Source of the DNA: Amycolatopsis sp. CA-128772
GTDB lineage: Bacteria > Actinomycetota > Actinomycetes > Mycobacteriales > Pseudonocardiaceae
Reading direction: 5' to 3'
NCBI RefSeq assembly: GCF_002904295.1
Contig: NZ_PPHG01000026.1
Span: 172,736-236,735 of the forward strand
DNA length: 64,000 bases
Shown piece by piece: positions 39,867 through 47,149 of the stretch; position 1 is the stretch's first letter, and the number at the start of each line of letters is the position of its first letter. Under the pieces are notes generated by a model. The model was not told the DNA's origin. It saw only the letters and a list, made by a program, of their open reading frames with translations, and made no database searches. Made by a program: the position numbers and the translations under genes.

Positions 39867-40373
39867 GTTCCTCGGGTCTTGCCGGTCCAAACCGGCGACG
39901 GTGCAGCCGGCCAGGCGGTCGCTCGCGTCGCGCGCGTGGGCCGCGCACAGCCTTGCGGTTGCGCCGTCCTCGTCGGTGATCACCGCGGTGACCGGCTCCG
40001 TGCACGGCGTGTGCAGACGGTCGAAGTCCCACGTGCCGGTGCAGCCGGGGGCGGTGCACCAGGCTCGGTCTCCGCTCGCGCGCAGCGTGACGCCGTGGGC
40101 CGGGCAGACGCCCCAGGGGACGTCGCACAGGGCCGGGTCGCGGGACGCGCGGACCCGGGCCAGGTCCTCGGCGGCGCGGGCGACCTCGTCGGTGTAGTCG
40201 CTCAGGTCGTGGGTCGCCTTCGCGATGGGCCGGGCGAGCCGGTGCAGATTGCCGTCGGGTGCGGTCTGCAGCCGGGCGGCCACTTCCGCGGTCCGGGTCG
40301 CGAGCGCTTCGGCTTCGGCCGCCAGCGCGCGCAGTTCGGCCGGTACGGGCTCGGGCGTGGTCCGCTCAGGCAT
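39864..40373 (-). CDS. putative zinc-ribbon protein, function unknown
   Basis: Protein of 169 residues. The first about 90 residues are a predicted helical bundle rich in Ala, Glu and Arg (ELRALAAEAEALATRTAEVAARLQ). The C-terminal part has several Cys in ribbon-like spacing (ALCDVPWGVCPAHG, WCTAPGCTGTWDFDRLHTPC, ARLCAAHARD). I chose the ATG at 40373 with a GAGGACGAG ribosome-binding site; upstream extensions are low-complexity. Similar Cys patterns are common in actinobacterial and phage-derived small proteins. Not recognised further; unlikely to belong to the NRPS operon, since it converges on it. Confidence 0.72.
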   Translation of the reverse strand: MPERTTPEPVPAELRALAAEAEALATRTAEVAARLQTAPDGNLHRLARPIAKATHDLSDYTDEVARAAEDLARVRASRDPALCDVPWGVCPAHGVTLRASGDRAWCTAPGCTGTWDFDRLHTPCTEPVTAVITDEDGATARLCAAHARDASDRLAGCTVAGLDRQDPRN

Positions 40374-40455
40374 TCTCGTCCTCGGTGGTCGGGTACTGAT
40401 CGGTGAGCGCGGACTGCGCAGGTACCCCGGATCCGGGGCCGTCAACCATGGCCCG

Positions 40456-41193
40456 TCACTGCTGTTGCGTGGCCGCGGTCACGAAGTTCTGGGCGACTTC
40501 CCGCAGTTTCAGGTTCTGCTCCTGCGACGCCTTGACGAGCAGTTCGAACGCCTCGTCGGACGGGATGCAGTGCAGGGCCATGAGGATGCCCTTCGCCTGG
40601 TCGATCACCGCGCGCGACGTCAGCGCGGCGCGGAGCTGTCCCATGGTTTCGCGGGCGACCTGGTGCCGGCGGGTGCTGCGCAGCGCGCCTTCGGCGGCGG
40701 AGGTGTACAGGTCCAGCAGGGCCGCGTCGAGGGCGCCGAAGCTGTTGCCGCCGGTGTCGTAGAGGTTGAGCGAGCCGTGGTACTGGTGGTCGACGACCAG
40801 CGGGGCGGACAGGTAGGCGACGACCGAGGACCCGGCCGCGGCCGCGGCGAACTCCGGCCACCGGTGGGCCACCTCGGTCACCTTGACCCGCTGGAGTTCG
40901 CCGGTCCGGGCGGCCTCCAGGCAGGGCCCCTGACCCGCCTCGTACTGCGCCTGATCGACCCGGTGCGCGCGGTCACCGGTGGCGGCCGCCGTGTACGGGG
41001 TTCCCTCGCGCAGCAGCGTGATGCTCGCGATTTCCGCGTCCGGCACCGCGTGGATGACCTGCCGGCACACCCGCTGCAGGACCGTCGTCAGCTCCTCATC
41101 CTCCGTGCAGGCACCGGCCAGCCGGTCCAGCGCGGCGGTGACGTCGTCCACTCTTCGCGCGGCGTCCCGCTCCTGAAGCAGGTTGTCGTCCAT
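40456..41193 (-). CDS. GAF and ANTAR domain transcription antiterminator-type regulator
   Basis: Soluble regulator of 245 residues. The GAF domain runs over about residues 20-165 (QRVCRQVIHAVPDAEIASITLLREG, YEAGQGPCLEAARTGE, VVAYLSAPLVVDHQYHGSLNLY). The C-terminal ANTAR domain (QLRAALTSRAVIDQAKGILMALHCIPSDEAFELLVKASQEQNLKLREVAQNFV) has the conserved Ala and aromatic positions of the RNA-binding three-helix bundle. The ATG at 41193 was preferred to longer frames because the preceding sequence is unlike coding. It would bind two-hairpin ANTAR targets in RNA and respond to an unknown ligand. Confidence 0.88.
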   Translation of the reverse strand: MDDNLLQERDAARRVDDVTAALDRLAGACTEDEELTTVLQRVCRQVIHAVPDAEIASITLLREGTPYTAAATGDRAHRVDQAQYEAGQGPCLEAARTGELQRVKVTEVAHRWPEFAAAAAGSSVVAYLSAPLVVDHQYHGSLNLYDTGGNSFGALDAALLDLYTSAAEGALRSTRRHQVARETMGQLRAALTSRAVIDQAKGILMALHCIPSDEAFELLVKASQEQNLKLREVAQNFVTAATQQQ

Positions 41194-41310
41194 GTGGGGC
41201 TCCCTCGAGGTGGGCGCGCTCGGCGATCGAGCGTTCGCGCCGGGTGTGGACCAGGTCGTGGTCCTGTTTCCGAGGGCACCACAGTAAATGGTGCGCAAAC
41301 CTGCTGCCGG

Positions 41311-41610
41311 TCAGGCGATCGGGCCCGGGGAACGCCGCTTGGCGGCGATCAGCCGGCGCAGGGCGTTCTCGCCGAGGCCACCCCAGATGCCGTAGGTCTC
41401 TTCCGTCGAGATGGCGTGCTGGAGGCACTCCGCCCGGACCGGGCAGCTCGCGCAGACCTGCTTGGCCGACGCTTCCCGGTGCCGGCGGGCGAAGCCGCGC
41501 TCGTTGTCGACGTGGAAGAAGACCGCGGCGTCCATGCCACGGCACGCTCCACGCCTCTGCCAGTCCCAGTTTTCCGCGACCGCGTCGGGCAGGCGGCTCA
41601 CATCGGACAT
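41311..41610 (-). CDS. WhiB-family iron-sulfur regulator
   Basis: Protein of 99 residues with the four Cys of the [4Fe-4S] cluster, in RRGACRG and then CASCPVRAEC, followed by the conserved GIWGGLGENALRRL turn and a basic tail. The ATG has an AAAGGGGTT ribosome-binding site. WhiB-like proteins are confined to actinobacteria and act with the primary sigma factor; which target genes it controls cannot be inferred. It lies next to the GAF-ANTAR gene but has its own start region. Confidence 0.93.
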   Translation of the reverse strand: MSDVSRLPDAVAENWDWQRRGACRGMDAAVFFHVDNERGFARRHREASAKQVCASCPVRAECLQHAISTEETYGIWGGLGENALRRLIAAKRRSPGPIA

Positions 41611-41792
41611 CGGGCAACCCCTTTTCACTCGACGGCCCGGCCGACCGTTGAGCGGGGTGTACCCGGCAAGGGCGGGCCGTACCCGCCCACCCCGAGAATC
41701 ACCCACGCGGGTTTCGCCGGCGATCCCGGAATTCACGCGGGGCAGGGTGTCCGGGGCCGGTCGGAACCGGTTCGCGGCCGTCCACGCTGCGC

Positions 41793-41818
41793 ATTGAGTG
41801 CACGCCTGTACACTCAAT
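41793..41818. promoter_or_regulatory. inverted repeat upstream of the ferredoxin reductase gene
   Basis: ATTGAGTG (41793-41800) and CACTCAAT (41811-41818) form a perfect 8-bp inverted repeat with a 10-bp spacer, about 60-85 bp before the reductase start. A -10-like TACACT (41808-41813) lies within it, so a repressor bound here would block transcription of the reductase-desaturase pair. Confidence 0.6.
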
Positions 41819-41878
41819 TGGCATGTGCGCTGTCGACTGGCCCGGCGAAGCCGCCCGCCGTGTGCGGGGTGGTGCGTG

Positions 41879-42976
41879 ATGGCCGAAACGGGGATGCGCC
41901 CCCCGGCGTCGCCGCTGCGGCGCCGGGCGTTGCGGGCGTTGCGCTGGCTGTTCACCCCTCTGCGGCCGGACGACTACCTCGAACTGATCAACCCCCTGTG
42001 GTCGACCCGCGAGCTGCGCGGGCGGGTCGAGCGGGTCGAGCCCGAACGCGGCGGGGCGGCCACCGTGCTGATCCGGCCGGGCTACGAGTGGGTCGGGCAC
42101 CGGCCCGGTCAGTACGTGCGCTTGGGCGTGGTCATCAACGGCGTCCACCACTGGCGGGCGTACTCCCTGACGTCGAGCCCGGACCGCGCGGACGGGCTCA
42201 TTTCGGTGACGCCCAAGAAGGTCGACGGCGGGGTCGTCTCGCCGTACCTGGTCGAGCGGGCGCGCCCGGGTGAGCTGGTCCGGCTCGGCGAGGTCGAAGG
42301 GTCGTTCACGCTGCCGGAGCGGCTCGGCCGCGGCTTGCTGTTCGTCACGGCGGGCAGCGGCATCACCCCGGTGATGAGCATGCTCCGGCACCTGGCGGAC
42401 GGTCCCGGCCTGCGCGACGTCGTGCACGTCCACTCCGCGCGGGAGGCGGACGGCGTCATCTTCGGAGACGAACTGGCCGCGCTCGAAAAGCAGCACGAAG
42501 GCTTCCGGCTGGAGCTGCGCATCACCGGGCGGGACGGCCGGTTCACCCCGGCCGAGCTGGCCGCTTCGTGCCCGGACTGGCCGGAGCGGGAGACCTACGC
42601 CTGCGGCCCCGGCGAGCTCCTCGACGCGCTCCAGGCGCACTGGACCGAGCACGGCGACGCCGGCCGGCTGCACCACGAACGGTTCCAGCCCATCGTCGGC
42701 GGGCAAAACGCCGGAGGGGCCGGCGGGACGGTGCACTTCACCCACCGCAACGTCGACGCGGAGTGCCCGCCCGGCACCCCGATCCTCGTCGCCGGCGAGG
42801 ACGCGGGCGTGGAGATGCCGTTCGGCTGCCGGGTGGGGGTCTGCCACACGTGCGTGCTGCCGATCCGGGAGGGACGGATCCGCGACCTGCGCACGAACGT
42901 CGTCAGCGAGAAGCACAACGAGATCGTGCGCACCTGCGTGCACGGCGCCGAAGGCCGGGTCACGGTCGACCTCTGA
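41879..42976 (+). CDS. ferredoxin reductase with FAD/NAD and 2Fe-2S domains, desaturase partner
   Basis: Flavoprotein of 365 residues. The FAD domain has RPGQYVRLGVV and RAYSLTSSPD, the NAD(P)H domain has LLFVTAGSGITPVMSMLRHL and YACGPGELLDAL, and a C-terminal plant-type 2Fe-2S ferredoxin domain has Cys in GCRVGVCHTCVLP and RTCVHGAEG. Its layout matches the oxidoreductases that pass electrons to DesA3-type membrane acyl desaturases, and a desaturase gene follows 17 bp downstream. Start at the ATG at 41879; a GTG immediately before it is an alternative. It is probably controlled by the repeat at 41793-41818. Confidence 0.9.
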   Translation: MAETGMRPPASPLRRRALRALRWLFTPLRPDDYLELINPLWSTRELRGRVERVEPERGGAATVLIRPGYEWVGHRPGQYVRLGVVINGVHHWRAYSLTSSPDRADGLISVTPKKVDGGVVSPYLVERARPGELVRLGEVEGSFTLPERLGRGLLFVTAGSGITPVMSMLRHLADGPGLRDVVHVHSAREADGVIFGDELAALEKQHEGFRLELRITGRDGRFTPAELAASCPDWPERETYACGPGELLDALQAHWTEHGDAGRLHHERFQPIVGGQNAGGAGGTVHFTHRNVDAECPPGTPILVAGEDAGVEMPFGCRVGVCHTCVLPIREGRIRDLRTNVVSEKHNEIVRTCVHGAEGRVTVDL

Positions 42977-42993
42977 GCGCGGAAAGGAACCCC

Positions 42994-44259
42994 ATGTCCC
43001 CGACAACGCACCCGTTCGCCCACCTGAACGAGGCCCAGCTGGCCGAGCTCGCCCGCGAGTTCGACGCCATCCACGACCAGGTCCGCGCCGACCTCGGCGA
43101 GCGCGACCGCCGGTACATCAAGGGCGTCATCCGGCTGCACCGGCAGATCGCGGTCGCGGGCCGGGTCCTGCTGCTCGGTTCCCGGTCCAAAGTGGCCTGG
43201 ACGGCCGGCACCGGCTGCCTGGCGGTGGCGAAGATCCTGGAGAACATGGAGATCGGGCACAACGTCCTGCACGGCCAGTGGGACTGGATGAACGACCCCG
43301 GCATCCATTCGTCCACTTGGGACTGGGACACCGCCTCGACGGCGGCGGCGTGGAAGCACTCGCACAACTTCGTCCACCACACCTACACCAACATCCGCGG
43401 CAAGGACAAGGACCTCGGCTACGAGATCATGCGGATCGACCCGCACCAGAAGTGGCACCCGGCGTACCTGGCGCAGCCGCTGTACAACCTCCTGCTGATG
43501 GCCTTCTTCGAATGGGGGGTCGCGCTGCACGACATGGACGTCGAGGCCATCCGCGCCGGGAAGAAGCCGCTGAAGGACGTCTGGCACGACATCAAGGGCA
43601 TCTCGGGCAAGGCCCGCGACCAGATCCTGAAGGACTACGTCGGCTGGCCGCTGGTGAGCGCGCTGGCCGCGACCGCCGCCGGCCGGCTGAGGCAGCCCGA
43701 ACCCCGTTCGCGGCGCCGGGTTGTGGCCGACCGCGCCCGCGGCCGGGGGTTCCGGGGCGCGGTCCGGGCGCAGCTCGCCGCCGTCCGGAAGGACGGCGGC
43801 GCCACGTTCACTGCGACCTTCCGGGCCGACTTCACGGCGAACATCATCCGCAACGTGTGGGCGCACTCGATCATCTTCTGCGGCCACTTCCCCGACCAGA
43901 CCTACACGTTCAGCCAGGAGGAGGTCCGCGGCGAGACCCGCGGCGGCTGGTACGTCCGGCAGCTCGTCGGCGCGGCGAACATCACCGGCTCCCCGCTGTT
44001 CCACCTGCTCAGCGGCAACCTCGGCTACCAGGTCGAGCACCACCTGTACCCGGACATGCCCAGCAGCCGCTACGCCGAGATCGCCCCGCAGGTACGCGAC
44101 ATCTGCCGGCGCTACGGCCTGCCGTACAACACCGGCCCGCTGTCCCGCCAGCTCGGCACGGTGCACCGCACGATCCTGCGCCTGGCCTTCCCGGGCGGTA
44201 AACCGCGCCCGAAGCCCGGTCCCTACCGCGGCGACGAGGTGGAGCGCCGCGCCGCCTGA
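42994..44259 (+). CDS. membrane fatty acid desaturase with Arg-rich insertion
   Basis: Acyl-lipid or acyl-CoA desaturase of 421 residues (DesA3/stearoyl-CoA delta-9-like). The three His boxes are intact: GHNVLHGQWD, HSHNFVHHTYTN and YQVEHHLYPD. Residues about 228-275 are odd. Where relatives have a short hydrophobic stretch before the conserved IRNVWAHSIIFCGHFPD, this protein has a longer, strongly Arg-rich segment (RLRQPEPRSRRRVV, then RARGRGFRGAVRAQ). I could not restore a normal sequence in another frame, so this looks like an insertion or substituted segment more than a sequencing error. The ATG has a GAAAGGA ribosome-binding site and the gene is co-transcribed with the reductase. Confidence 0.87.
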   Translation: MSPTTHPFAHLNEAQLAELAREFDAIHDQVRADLGERDRRYIKGVIRLHRQIAVAGRVLLLGSRSKVAWTAGTGCLAVAKILENMEIGHNVLHGQWDWMNDPGIHSSTWDWDTASTAAAWKHSHNFVHHTYTNIRGKDKDLGYEIMRIDPHQKWHPAYLAQPLYNLLLMAFFEWGVALHDMDVEAIRAGKKPLKDVWHDIKGISGKARDQILKDYVGWPLVSALAATAAGRLRQPEPRSRRRVVADRARGRGFRGAVRAQLAAVRKDGGATFTATFRADFTANIIRNVWAHSIIFCGHFPDQTYTFSQEEVRGETRGGWYVRQLVGAANITGSPLFHLLSGNLGYQVEHHLYPDMPSSRYAEIAPQVRDICRRYGLPYNTGPLSRQLGTVHRTILRLAFPGGKPRPKPGPYRGDEVERRAA

Positions 44260-44347
44260 CCGCGGCCGGCCGGGGCTCGGGTGGTCACGTTTTCGGTGGC
44301 CCCGCGGCAGCTCCGGCCCGGCCCGGTCGTTCCCCGGTGCTCGCGGG

Positions 44348-44366
44348 TTCAGGCGACTGCGCAGGA
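44348..44366. repeat. 19-bp direct repeat, copy 1
   Basis: Identical to 44511-44529, which includes the end of the hydrolase gene. The stretch between (44367-44510) reads on the minus strand as two adjoining open segments in different frames (RRITADADRWFDADD and GFVVDQIIAAGCDGSRPRRTGDE) with the same C-terminal SCAVA-stop, so it may be a remnant of a duplicated gene end. Confidence 0.7.
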
Positions 44367-44510
44367 TTGCCGACCCGGTGAACTCTCGTCCCCGGTGCGC
44401 CGGGGGCGAGAGCCGTCGCAGCCGGCGGCGATGATCTGGTCGACGACGAAGCCGTAGGGAGGGCGTCGTCGGCGTCGAACCAGCGGTCGGCGTCGGCGGT
44501 GATGCGGCGT

Positions 44511-44529
44511 TTCAGGCGACTGCGCAGGA
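44511..44529. repeat. 19-bp direct repeat, copy 2
   Basis: Second copy of 44348-44366; on the minus strand it encodes the end of the alpha/beta hydrolase (SCAVA-stop). Confidence 0.8.
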
Positions 44530-45198
44530 CTCTCCGGCCAGTATCCGGCCCAGCGGGCCGTGGGGACGGTCCGGCGGCCGGCCGAGGAGGGTCGCGGTCG
44601 TGAAGGCGGCGGCCAGTCCGTCGAACACGCCGTGGCGGCGCAGCATGGCGTGCCGGCCGTGGCGCACCTGGATCACGCCGACGCGTGCGGTGCGGGCGAG
44701 GCGGTGCGCGGCCGCCAGCGCGCGGCGGGGGTCGGCGACCCGGTCCGCCGTCCCGTGGACGATCAGGATCCGCTTGCCCGCCGCGTCGACGTCACCGTCG
44801 TGGGCGTACACCCACGGCGCCAACGCGACGACGCTGCACACGTCTTCTTCGCCGGCGCTCAGGATCGCCGCGCGGCCGCCGAGCGAGTGCCCGACCAGGC
44901 TCACCGGTGTCGAGGGCGGCAGCCGCCGGCGCAGTTCGCCCAGGGCCCACCGGACGTCGTCGACCGGGGTGCGGGGGCCGTCCCAGCCGCGGGCGGAGTT
45001 CAGCAGCCGCCACACGGCCAGCTCCGCGTGGCCGGCGTGGGCGATGCGGTGGGCGACGGGGATCATGCGCAGCACCGAAGGCTGGGTGGGGCTCACCGGC
45101 GTGGCCCGCCCCCGCCCGCCGCCGCCGTGCAGCACGAGCACCGCGCCGGCCGGTGACCGGGGGACCCGGGCCGGGACGAGCCGAGCGGCGGTGGACAA
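44512..45198 (-). CDS. alpha/beta hydrolase, TTG start
   Basis: Soluble hydrolase of 228 residues. The oxyanion region is VLVLHGGGGRGR, the nucleophile elbow is LVGHSLGGRA, the acid is in IVHGTADRVADP and the His is in RHGRHAMLRR. It belongs to the dienelactone-hydrolase/serine-aminopeptidase-like groups; the substrate is unknown. The start is a TTG at 45198 with a strong AGGAGGT ribosome-binding site. The same ribosome-binding site and TTG recur 55 bp upstream in a tandem duplication, but out of frame, so that copy would start a short overlapping peptide. Confidence 0.85.
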   Translation of the reverse strand: MSTAARLVPARVPRSPAGAVLVLHGGGGRGRATPVSPTQPSVLRMIPVAHRIAHAGHAELAVWRLLNSARGWDGPRTPVDDVRWALGELRRRLPPSTPVSLVGHSLGGRAAILSAGEEDVCSVVALAPWVYAHDGDVDAAGKRILIVHGTADRVADPRRALAAAHRLARTARVGVIQVRHGRHAMLRRHGVFDGLAAAFTTATLLGRPPDRPHGPLGRILAGESCAVA

Positions 45199-45287
45199 GG
45201 GAAGTACCTCCTGGGTCGCGGGACGCCGGGGCGAGCCGAGCGGCGGTGGACAAGGGAACTACCTCCTGGGTCGCGGGACGCCGGGAC
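45178..45287. repeat. tandem 55-bp duplication of a translation start region
   Basis: Two nearly identical 55-bp units (45178-45232 and 45233-45287), each containing on the minus strand AGGAGGT, a TTG start codon and codons for STAARL; the start of a third unit follows at 45288. Because 55 is not a multiple of three, the upstream start reads out of frame with the hydrolase. Confidence 0.9.
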
Positions 45288-45382
45288 GAGCCGCCGTGCG
45301 GGCGCGGGGATTCGTGGGCTCCGCGCCCGCACGACCTTGCGGCCGGCACGCCGTCAGTGGCTCCGGCGTGCGGCGAGACCGG

Positions 45383-45742
45383 TCACGGGAAGAGGGCGGA
45401 GGCGGCGCACAGCGCGGCCCAGGCCGCGGCGAACACCGCGACCTTCTTGCGGGCCGAGCGATCGGGCAGGCCCGTGCCGAAGACCAGTGCGTCCGCGGTG
45501 TCGGAGGCCACCCGGGCGGCCAGGGCCAGCTGCAGAGGCCGCCCGGGCGCGGCGAACACCATGGCGAGGCCGATGGCGGCGTCGCGGGCCCCGATGCCGC
45601 CGATCAGGGTCCGCACGTCCCGGCCGACTTCGCCGTCCGGCGAGGTCAGGCCGCACGGCTTGGCCAGCACCTTCGGCGCGACGATGATGGTCGCGCTGTA
45701 GGCAGCGGTCGCCACTCCGAGTACACGGGTCAACGCGGGCAT
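45383..45742 (-). CDS. small membrane protein, DUF4267-like
   Basis: Protein of 119 residues with three to four hydrophobic segments (VLGVATAAYSATIIVAP, DAAIGLAMVFAAPGRPLQLALAARV, VAVFAAAWAALCAASALFP) and a conserved-looking GGIGARDAAIG turn; it resembles the DUF4267 family. The ATG at 45742 has an AAGGAAG ribosome-binding site. An 11-bp direct-repeat operator lies about 55 bp upstream (45797-45814), matching the one near the MerR gene, so this gene is a likely MerR target. Function unknown. Confidence 0.75.
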   Translation of the reverse strand: MPALTRVLGVATAAYSATIIVAPKVLAKPCGLTSPDGEVGRDVRTLIGGIGARDAAIGLAMVFAAPGRPLQLALAARVASDTADALVFGTGLPDRSARKKVAVFAAAWAALCAASALFP

Positions 45743-45796
45743 CGGGCACTTCCTTCGCATCGGACGGCAGCAGGATCTTGGACTACCCGGCCAAAA

Positions 45797-45814
45797 CGAT
45801 GACAAACCGATGCA
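45797..45814. promoter_or_regulatory. 11-bp direct-repeat operator, site A
   Basis: CGATGACAAACCGATGCA: two CGATG cores spaced 11 bp apart, upstream of the small membrane-protein gene. It is identical to 46696-46713 at 17 of 18 positions. Two such sites flanking a MerR regulator gene point to that regulator as the binding protein. Confidence 0.65.
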
Positions 45815-45851
45815 GGCCGAGATGATGTTCGGCGGCCGGCCTGCCCGGGCC

Positions 45852-46649
45852 TCACCACCGGATCAGCAGCGCCACGGCTTCCTGGAGCGTCGCGGGGTGT
45901 TCCCCCGCCGCCGTCGCGGGCCAGCCCGGGCCGGCGAGGATCAGCCGGGTGCCCCTGATCCGGGGGAGCGGACCGGCGGCGCGGCTCGCCCAGACGAGCG
46001 CGGCGGCGGGGTTCGTGCGATCGACCGCGCTCTGCAGGGCCGTATCCGGCAGCGAAGGTCCGAGGAACAACGCGGTGCGGCCCTGTTCCGCCAGTGCCGC
46101 GCGGAGGGCTTCCAGCGGGAGGGTGTGCCGGTCGCCCTCGGCGCAGGCGAGCAGGACGGGCGGGGGTGCGCCGGCCGCGGTGGTGACGCGGTGCAGGGCG
46201 GCGGCGATGGCCCAGGAAAGGCCCTGCACGAGGTCGATGCAGTGGTCCGCGTCGGGGCCGCACAGAGCGGCGAGCGCGGGCCGGCAGAGCTGCTCCCACG
46301 TCGCGACGACGTCGTGGGCGGCCAGGTGTGCCTCGAGGAACGCGGTCGCGGCGTCGATCTTCAGCTGCCGGACGGCGGCCAGCAGCGTGACCACGTCGGT
46401 GGCGCCGTCGGCGTGGAAGGCTCGCCGGGCCGCGCTCTCCGTGCTGAAACCCTGCTCGATCAGGTACTTCATCCGCGTCAGGGCGGCGACATCGGTGCTG
46501 GAGTACCGGCGGTGGCTGCCGGTCTGGGGCGCGGACAGCGGCAGGTGGTAGCGGCGGTGCCACGCCCGGAGCGTCGACGGGGGAAGGCCGAGCATCCGGG
46601 CGACCGTCCCCGCGGGCCAGCTGGCGGCGGGGGCCGACGAGGTGCTCAT
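45852..46649 (-). CDS. MerR-family regulator with B12-binding-like C-terminal region
   Basis: Regulator of 265 residues. The N-terminal MerR winged helix reads PAGTVARMLGLPPSTLRAWHRRYHLPLSAPQTGSHRRYSSTDVAALTRMKYLIEQG. A helical segment (about 85-175) and a Rossmann-like C-terminal domain follow (LLACAEGDRHTLPLEALRAALAEQGRTALFLGPSLP), the layout of CarH/LitR-type regulators. The W-x9-EH cobalamin signature of light-sensing CarH is not present, so B12 binding is doubtful. The ATG at 46649 was chosen for its HTH position. Related to the regulator at 60900. Direct-repeat operators lie on both sides of the gene. Confidence 0.85.
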   Translation of the reverse strand: MSTSSAPAASWPAGTVARMLGLPPSTLRAWHRRYHLPLSAPQTGSHRRYSSTDVAALTRMKYLIEQGFSTESAARRAFHADGATDVVTLLAAVRQLKIDAATAFLEAHLAAHDVVATWEQLCRPALAALCGPDADHCIDLVQGLSWAIAAALHRVTTAAGAPPPVLLACAEGDRHTLPLEALRAALAEQGRTALFLGPSLPDTALQSAVDRTNPAAALVWASRAAGPLPRIRGTRLILAGPGWPATAAGEHPATLQEAVALLIRW

Positions 46650-46695
46650 CCGCCCATTGTGCTGCGGATCCGCGATGTTCGCTGCATCATGGAAT

Positions 46696-46713
46696 CGATG
46701 ACAAAACGATGCA
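46696..46713. promoter_or_regulatory. 11-bp direct-repeat operator, site B
   Basis: CGATGACAAAACGATGCA in the divergent gap between the MerR gene (start 46649) and the STAS gene (start 46751). The CGATG core is repeated at an 11-bp period, as in the tandem-repeat operators of CarH-type MerR proteins. It suggests autoregulation and control of the STAS gene. Confidence 0.65.
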
Positions 46714-46750
46714 ACAAGTCCGCAGCCGAGTCCGACAGGGAGAGACACCG

Positions 46751-47131
46751 GTGACCGACGTCGAAGGAGCGGGGGCGGCGTTCTCCGTCCAGTGCGTGAT
46801 GCTGCCGGAGGCGGTGGTCGTCGTGGCGGCCGGTGACCTGGACATGGCCACCGCTCCGGTGCTGCGCCGCGAAGCCCTGGCCGCGGTGGCGGACTCGCCG
46901 CCGGGGCTTATCGTGGACCTCGCCGAGGTGAAGTTCTGCGGCTCGGCCGGCCTGCAGGTGCTGTCCGAACTGGTGACGTCCACGGCCGACGGGGGATCGG
47001 CCTTCGCGGTCGTCGCCACCCAATACGCTGTCCTGCGCGCTCTGCAGGTCACCCGGCTCGATGCGACGCTCAGCGTCCATCCTTCAATCGAGCGGGCCCG
47101 CACCTGGATCAAGGGGACCCCGGACCGGTGA
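46751..47131 (+). CDS. STAS-domain anti-anti-sigma factor-like protein
   Basis: Single STAS domain of 126 residues: VVVVAAGDLDMATAPVLRREALAAV, then LIVDLAEVKFCGSAGLQVLSELV, where the phosphorylatable Ser region (usual DSSGL) reads CGSAGL. This keeps one Ser in the loop. It would bind an anti-sigma factor kinase and release a sigma factor; no such kinase gene is adjacent. I chose the GTG at 46751 because GGGAGAGA precedes it; an in-frame ATG at 46709 lies inside the operator. Divergent from the MerR gene. Confidence 0.85.
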   Translation: MTDVEGAGAAFSVQCVMLPEAVVVVAAGDLDMATAPVLRREALAAVADSPPGLIVDLAEVKFCGSAGLQVLSELVTSTADGGSAFAVVATQYAVLRALQVTRLDATLSVHPSIERARTWIKGTPDR

Positions 47132-47149
47132 CCACCCGGCCCGGCGGCG

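Noticed and set aside
42994..44259. Desaturase pseudogene through a double frameshift
   Set aside because: I looked for the usual sequence in the other frames across 43675-43825 and did not find it; all His boxes are intact, so it is kept as a functional gene with an odd segment.
45852..46649. Light-sensing CarH/LitR photoreceptor
   Set aside because: The domain layout fits, but the W-x9-EH cobalamin signature is missing here and at 60900-61751, so only 'CarH-like layout' is claimed.
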